Shown here: positions 60,601 through 64,000 of the stretch, piece by piece | Position numbering within the stretch: the stretch's first letter is position 1 | How the letters are laid out: every line of letters begins with the position of its first letter | Origin: Liriodendron chinense | Taxonomy: Eukaryota; Streptophyta; Magnoliopsida; Magnoliales; Magnoliaceae | Reading direction: 5' to 3' | NCBI GenBank assembly: GCA_003013855.2 | Contig: ML058484.1 | Span: forward strand, 12,780,215 to 12,844,214 | DNA: 64,000 nt | Made by a program: the position numbers and the translations under genes | Notes under the pieces: model-generated | The model's database searches: none | The model's input: only the letters and a program-made list of their open reading frames with translations | Told to the model about the DNA's origin: nothing

Positions 60601-63600
60601 AAAAGTGAACAAACCACCGAGTGTCTTTTTTTTTTTGCCTCGCTTTTCCCAGACTTATTTTTCTCTAATCTGTGGAAATCTATCCCTAAAATTCTTTGAT
60701 TTGGGAAAATCTATCCCTTTTTCCAGCACTTATGTAGATTGTAAGAACTGTTTTTTTCTTGTTTTTATTTGTTGGGCGGGTGAAAAAAAAATGCAATTTC
60801 TGGAGGTCCTTTGTATGGATTTTTTAGAGGAATTGTAGAATCCTGATGCATGCATCTTGTACAACTGGGGCCCATGGTTTATTGTTCTAGTCTGTTTATG
60901 CGATCAATACAGATGGGGATGAACCAAAAGCCTTCCATATTGAAAGATCCTAGCTATCAAAGCTTTTAGCTTGTTCTGGACACTTGCTGTAAATTTTTTT
61001 GTTAACCCTCTACTTCATGTAGACCGATAAGGGTTTGGAACCTGTAACTGGCTGGAAGTTTTGTGAGGAATCGCCATATGTGATGTAATGTAGAGCACAC
61101 GACCAATGGTCTGGATGACAAAAAAGTGGGCCCTGTTTGTAATGCTAGTACATCCAGACACCATTAACGTTCTGATGCATCAGGACTTTTAAGCCGTAGT
61201 TTTTGGGAGATATTGTTCAAATATGTGATTTAGTTGGTGTAATGTGCGTTTATGTGATGTGGATTTTTGGTCATATGCCTTTAAGATCCTCTGATGTTGG
61301 ATTTCTTATATTCAATTTTTTATTACTTAATTAGTGCATGTGTTTTTTTTTCTAATAATTTGATGATAAGTTGCATTAGCCAAACTCGATTTTTATAAAA
61401 GCTTAGGAAAGCTAAGAGTGGAATTTTTATGTAGGGGTGGCAATGTCAGGCAGTCGCAAACATCGTGAAGTCGTCATCGAGACCCGTCGGCCTTGATAAG
61501 GTATCTCTGATTATCATTTTCATTTTCATTCTTCAATCCATTACTGCAGCTGAACTGAGTTTTGTTTACTTTTATCCGTGCTGCAATGCCTTTTGGAAAG
61601 TATGGATTTGTCAAGACCCAGATACATTTGGACTGTAAATGGGAAGTTTGAATGCATTTTCCTAATCTAGTTAAGAAAAAAAATCAAGGTCTGTTTCTTG
61701 TTTGTTTTTCTTTTATTCTTCAGATTCTATTTGGATGTGTTTGGGAGCTTAATGGTTTTTTTATTTACTGAAAATTTTCATGGAGTGCAGGGTTTTCTTC
61801 ATATTCAATTGGGGCATATTTTTGCAAGATTGGGCCTATTCATCATGTTGGTTTTAGGTTATAGAAGCCTTGTTAATTTCTCTTTCTTTTCTTTTTAAAC
61901 TGCATGATTGCATTATTTTTAATCACCTATGCACCTAAATATACATGGTGATTAGGTTACTCTGCTTTTTGTGCTATGACCCATACCAATGTATCTGGGT
62001 GTGAGCCAAATGCTATTGATGTTCATACACCATATCCGGGTACGTACTACATTTTTATAATCATTAGCTCTTATAATTTTTTCCAACCCATGTTGCCAAA
62101 CTACTCTCGCTCTCAAAGTTCTTTCTCAATCGTCTCTTTATTTTTCTTTTTCCTTTTTCTTTTTTTTGAGTTTTGGCAGAGAGAAGGATATTCTACTGGA
62201 GTTCTAATAGATTGGGGCGTGCAACCTTGAATTGCTTGTCAATTTCATTAGACTGTTGTATCAAGGCAAATGTGTCAATACATCTTGCATTTAGAGATTC
62301 AACACCAAGGGATTCAACACCATCTTGCATCTAGAGTTCAACACCAATGGAATGGATAGCTATGTGTATGATTGAGAATGTAGTGGTCATTCTATGTGTA
62401 TGATTGAGAATGTAGTGGTGATTGCATCCATATTGAATTCATAATTGTCTGCATACATGTATGTGTGAATCTGTGTATTCATGCAAGCATGCTTGCATGA
62501 CTTATGCTTACTACTTCTGATTTTGGCCTCATTTGCTCACTGAGATGAATTATGTGATTTTAATGGGTCCCTTGTTGATTAAATTTCTATAGGGATTAAG
62601 ATAAGCTCAATGGTGACATACCGAGGCTGATTTACTGGAATGAAGTATTGCAATATCTGTGAGTACTTTCCCTCTGTGTACTCAATCATGTAAATCATAA
62701 TCTATAACTGTCTTAAGTCAGTTTTAGTTGCTCTAGTAATTTGGTATGTTTTGGAAGACATTGTGTTGCCAATTATTGTGACCATACTTTGGATTGTGTT
62801 ATGTAATATAATGGCCGATTTGTATCTCGTTATGTAAGATGGACATCAAATAAATAATAGTTGCTAGCCAAACTCAGGCCATGTTATCCAATGCGACACC
62901 ATTCTAATGAAAAACAGCTGTTATTTTCTGTGCGCCTGATGTTTTCTGTTTTCTCAATTTTACCCATTTTTCATTTTTGCATGCCCATTCCTGTTATGCA
63001 ACTGTAACACTAGTTGGCTTTTATGAGGTCATAATTCCATTTTCTAGACATTGATATGTGTGCCAACGGCCTCAGGAGCTGCACCAACCATCCCAACCAT
63101 ACATAAATGATGACTGGAAATCGCAGCAAACATTTTCTGCCTACTTGAAAAGTTGGCAAGAATTAGTAGCTGGAACGCGCATTTATAGGAATTCCATCCA
63201 CAACCAATGGATGAGGGGTGATGTTTGGGACACAATCTCACATGTAAAATCCTAAGTTCATGTTCCTGTGAAACAATCTCTCTTACCAGTATATTACTTC
63301 ATGAGATAACTGATTGAGTCCAAATAATTTAAAACGATTCAAGAGCATCACTAATCATAGGGTCTTGCTCTGGCCGTGTGATGCCAATAATTTTCAGCTT
63401 ATTTAATGTTTTCTGAAAAACAAATATGGTTAGAACCATTGTTGCAGCCTTGTTTGACGGAGCAAAGAGCTTGATGGAATGTTTCGTATGCCCCGCAAGA
63501 TCAAATCCTTGGGAGTAAAGAATATGGTTCTCAGGTGAAGGCTCTGACGAGATCTTTGGAGGGTACTTGTATTTTCACAAGGCACCCAACAAGGATTGAG

Positions 63601-64000
63601 TTCCACCGTGAGACATGTTGTAAGGTATATATTCGCAGTGAATGTTTTATTCTTTCATTTGAATGTCTGTTATTTGGGGGGCAACGAGGATAGTCCATAT
63701 TGCTTTTGATGATCAAGTATTTGGGGAATGCATTTTCTCTGCATTTCATGGCCGGGCATGTTTGGAGGGTCTGTTTCTTTGTGGTTTTAGGCAACCAATA
63801 TATGCAGCCATTGTAGAGGGTGCACCCAAAGGCATGTCTGAAACAAGCTGAATTTGAGCCTCATCTTTTTATTTTTATTTTTATTTTTAATGCCATTTTA
63901 CCCAAATGCATCCATTGTCAACTGAATTTGATGTTTTTTCTATAGCCAACTTCTCTGTTTGGAGCTGATTTTTTGTTCAATGAACTGCAACTTGCATTGC
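60601..64000. other. Low-repeat block, possibly transcribed, gene unidentified
   Basis: T-rich intron-like sequence contains a few exon-like segments with consensus splice sites on the plus strand: 61436-61501 before AAG|GTATCT, and 62596-62661 between TTTCTATAG and GTGAGTAC, the latter open for DKLNGDIPRLIYWNEVLQYL. A 60-codon open stretch at 63080-63255 is also visible. None matches a family I recognise, so no CDS is called. Confidence 0.3.

Noticed and set aside
1..64000. Chloroplast or mitochondrial DNA insertions, rRNA genes, known miRNA genes
   Set aside because: No recognisable organellar gene, rRNA or conserved miRNA sequence was seen while reading both strands. Long foldbacks could form hairpins but match no miRNA I know.

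Overview
This window is nuclear DNA of a flowering plant. The genes carry GT-AG introns, the base composition is AT-rich, and there are plant-type Ty1/copia, L1-type LINE, PIF/Harbinger, Mutator-like and tRNA-derived SINE sequences. A very abundant inverted-repeat family, with termini built on a GTGGGCCCACCATGATG motif, fills much of the window. I associate that family with woody magnoliid-type genomes, but this is recollection only and I could not verify it. Almost all of the 64 kb is transposon-derived.

The one convincing host gene is a three-exon minus-strand gene for an FYV7/TAP26-type rRNA-processing protein. I assembled it from exons at 32004-31833, 19979-19867 and 18410-18114. The join restores a 193-residue protein in frame with conserved family motifs across the junction. 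The gene spans 13.9 kb because its first intron (about 11.9 kb) holds three LINE fragments, an inverted pair of PIF/Harbinger elements, a Mutator-type foldback and several small repeats. Two telo-boxes lie just upstream of the start codon, as is common for plant ribosome-biogenesis genes. A second gene remnant at 58200-58916 (minus) is the N-terminal half of a nepenthesin-type aspartic protease with an altered active site and no second catalytic domain.

Layout. 1-4.3 kb: satellite-like repeats, a 1.2-kb terminal-inverted-repeat (TIR) element and a small MITE. 5.1-16.5 kb: foldback elements and three larger TIR elements, two carrying internal minisatellites and one carrying an array of foldback pieces. 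17.2-32.2 kb: the FYV7-like gene with its repeat-filled introns. 32.2-37.5 kb: foldbacks and Mutator-type elements. 37.49-40.20 kb: an internally deleted copia retrotransposon with intact 5-bp target duplications. 40.2-50.4 kb: SINEs, a copy of a dispersed repeat and a possible solo LTR. 50.4-57.8 kb: a dense cluster of foldbacks and Mutator-type elements. 58.2-59.0 kb: the protease remnant. 60.6-64.0 kb: fewer recognisable repeats, possibly the transcribed but non-coding or intronic part of an unidentified gene.

The transposons show clear nesting: SINEs inside a Harbinger transposase and inside a TIR element, a Mutator MITE at the centre of the Harbinger pair, and a TIR element with a paralogous near-empty site next to it. 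All repeat boundaries were read by eye. Where target-site duplications are quoted they were found as exact or near-exact matches in the sequence.
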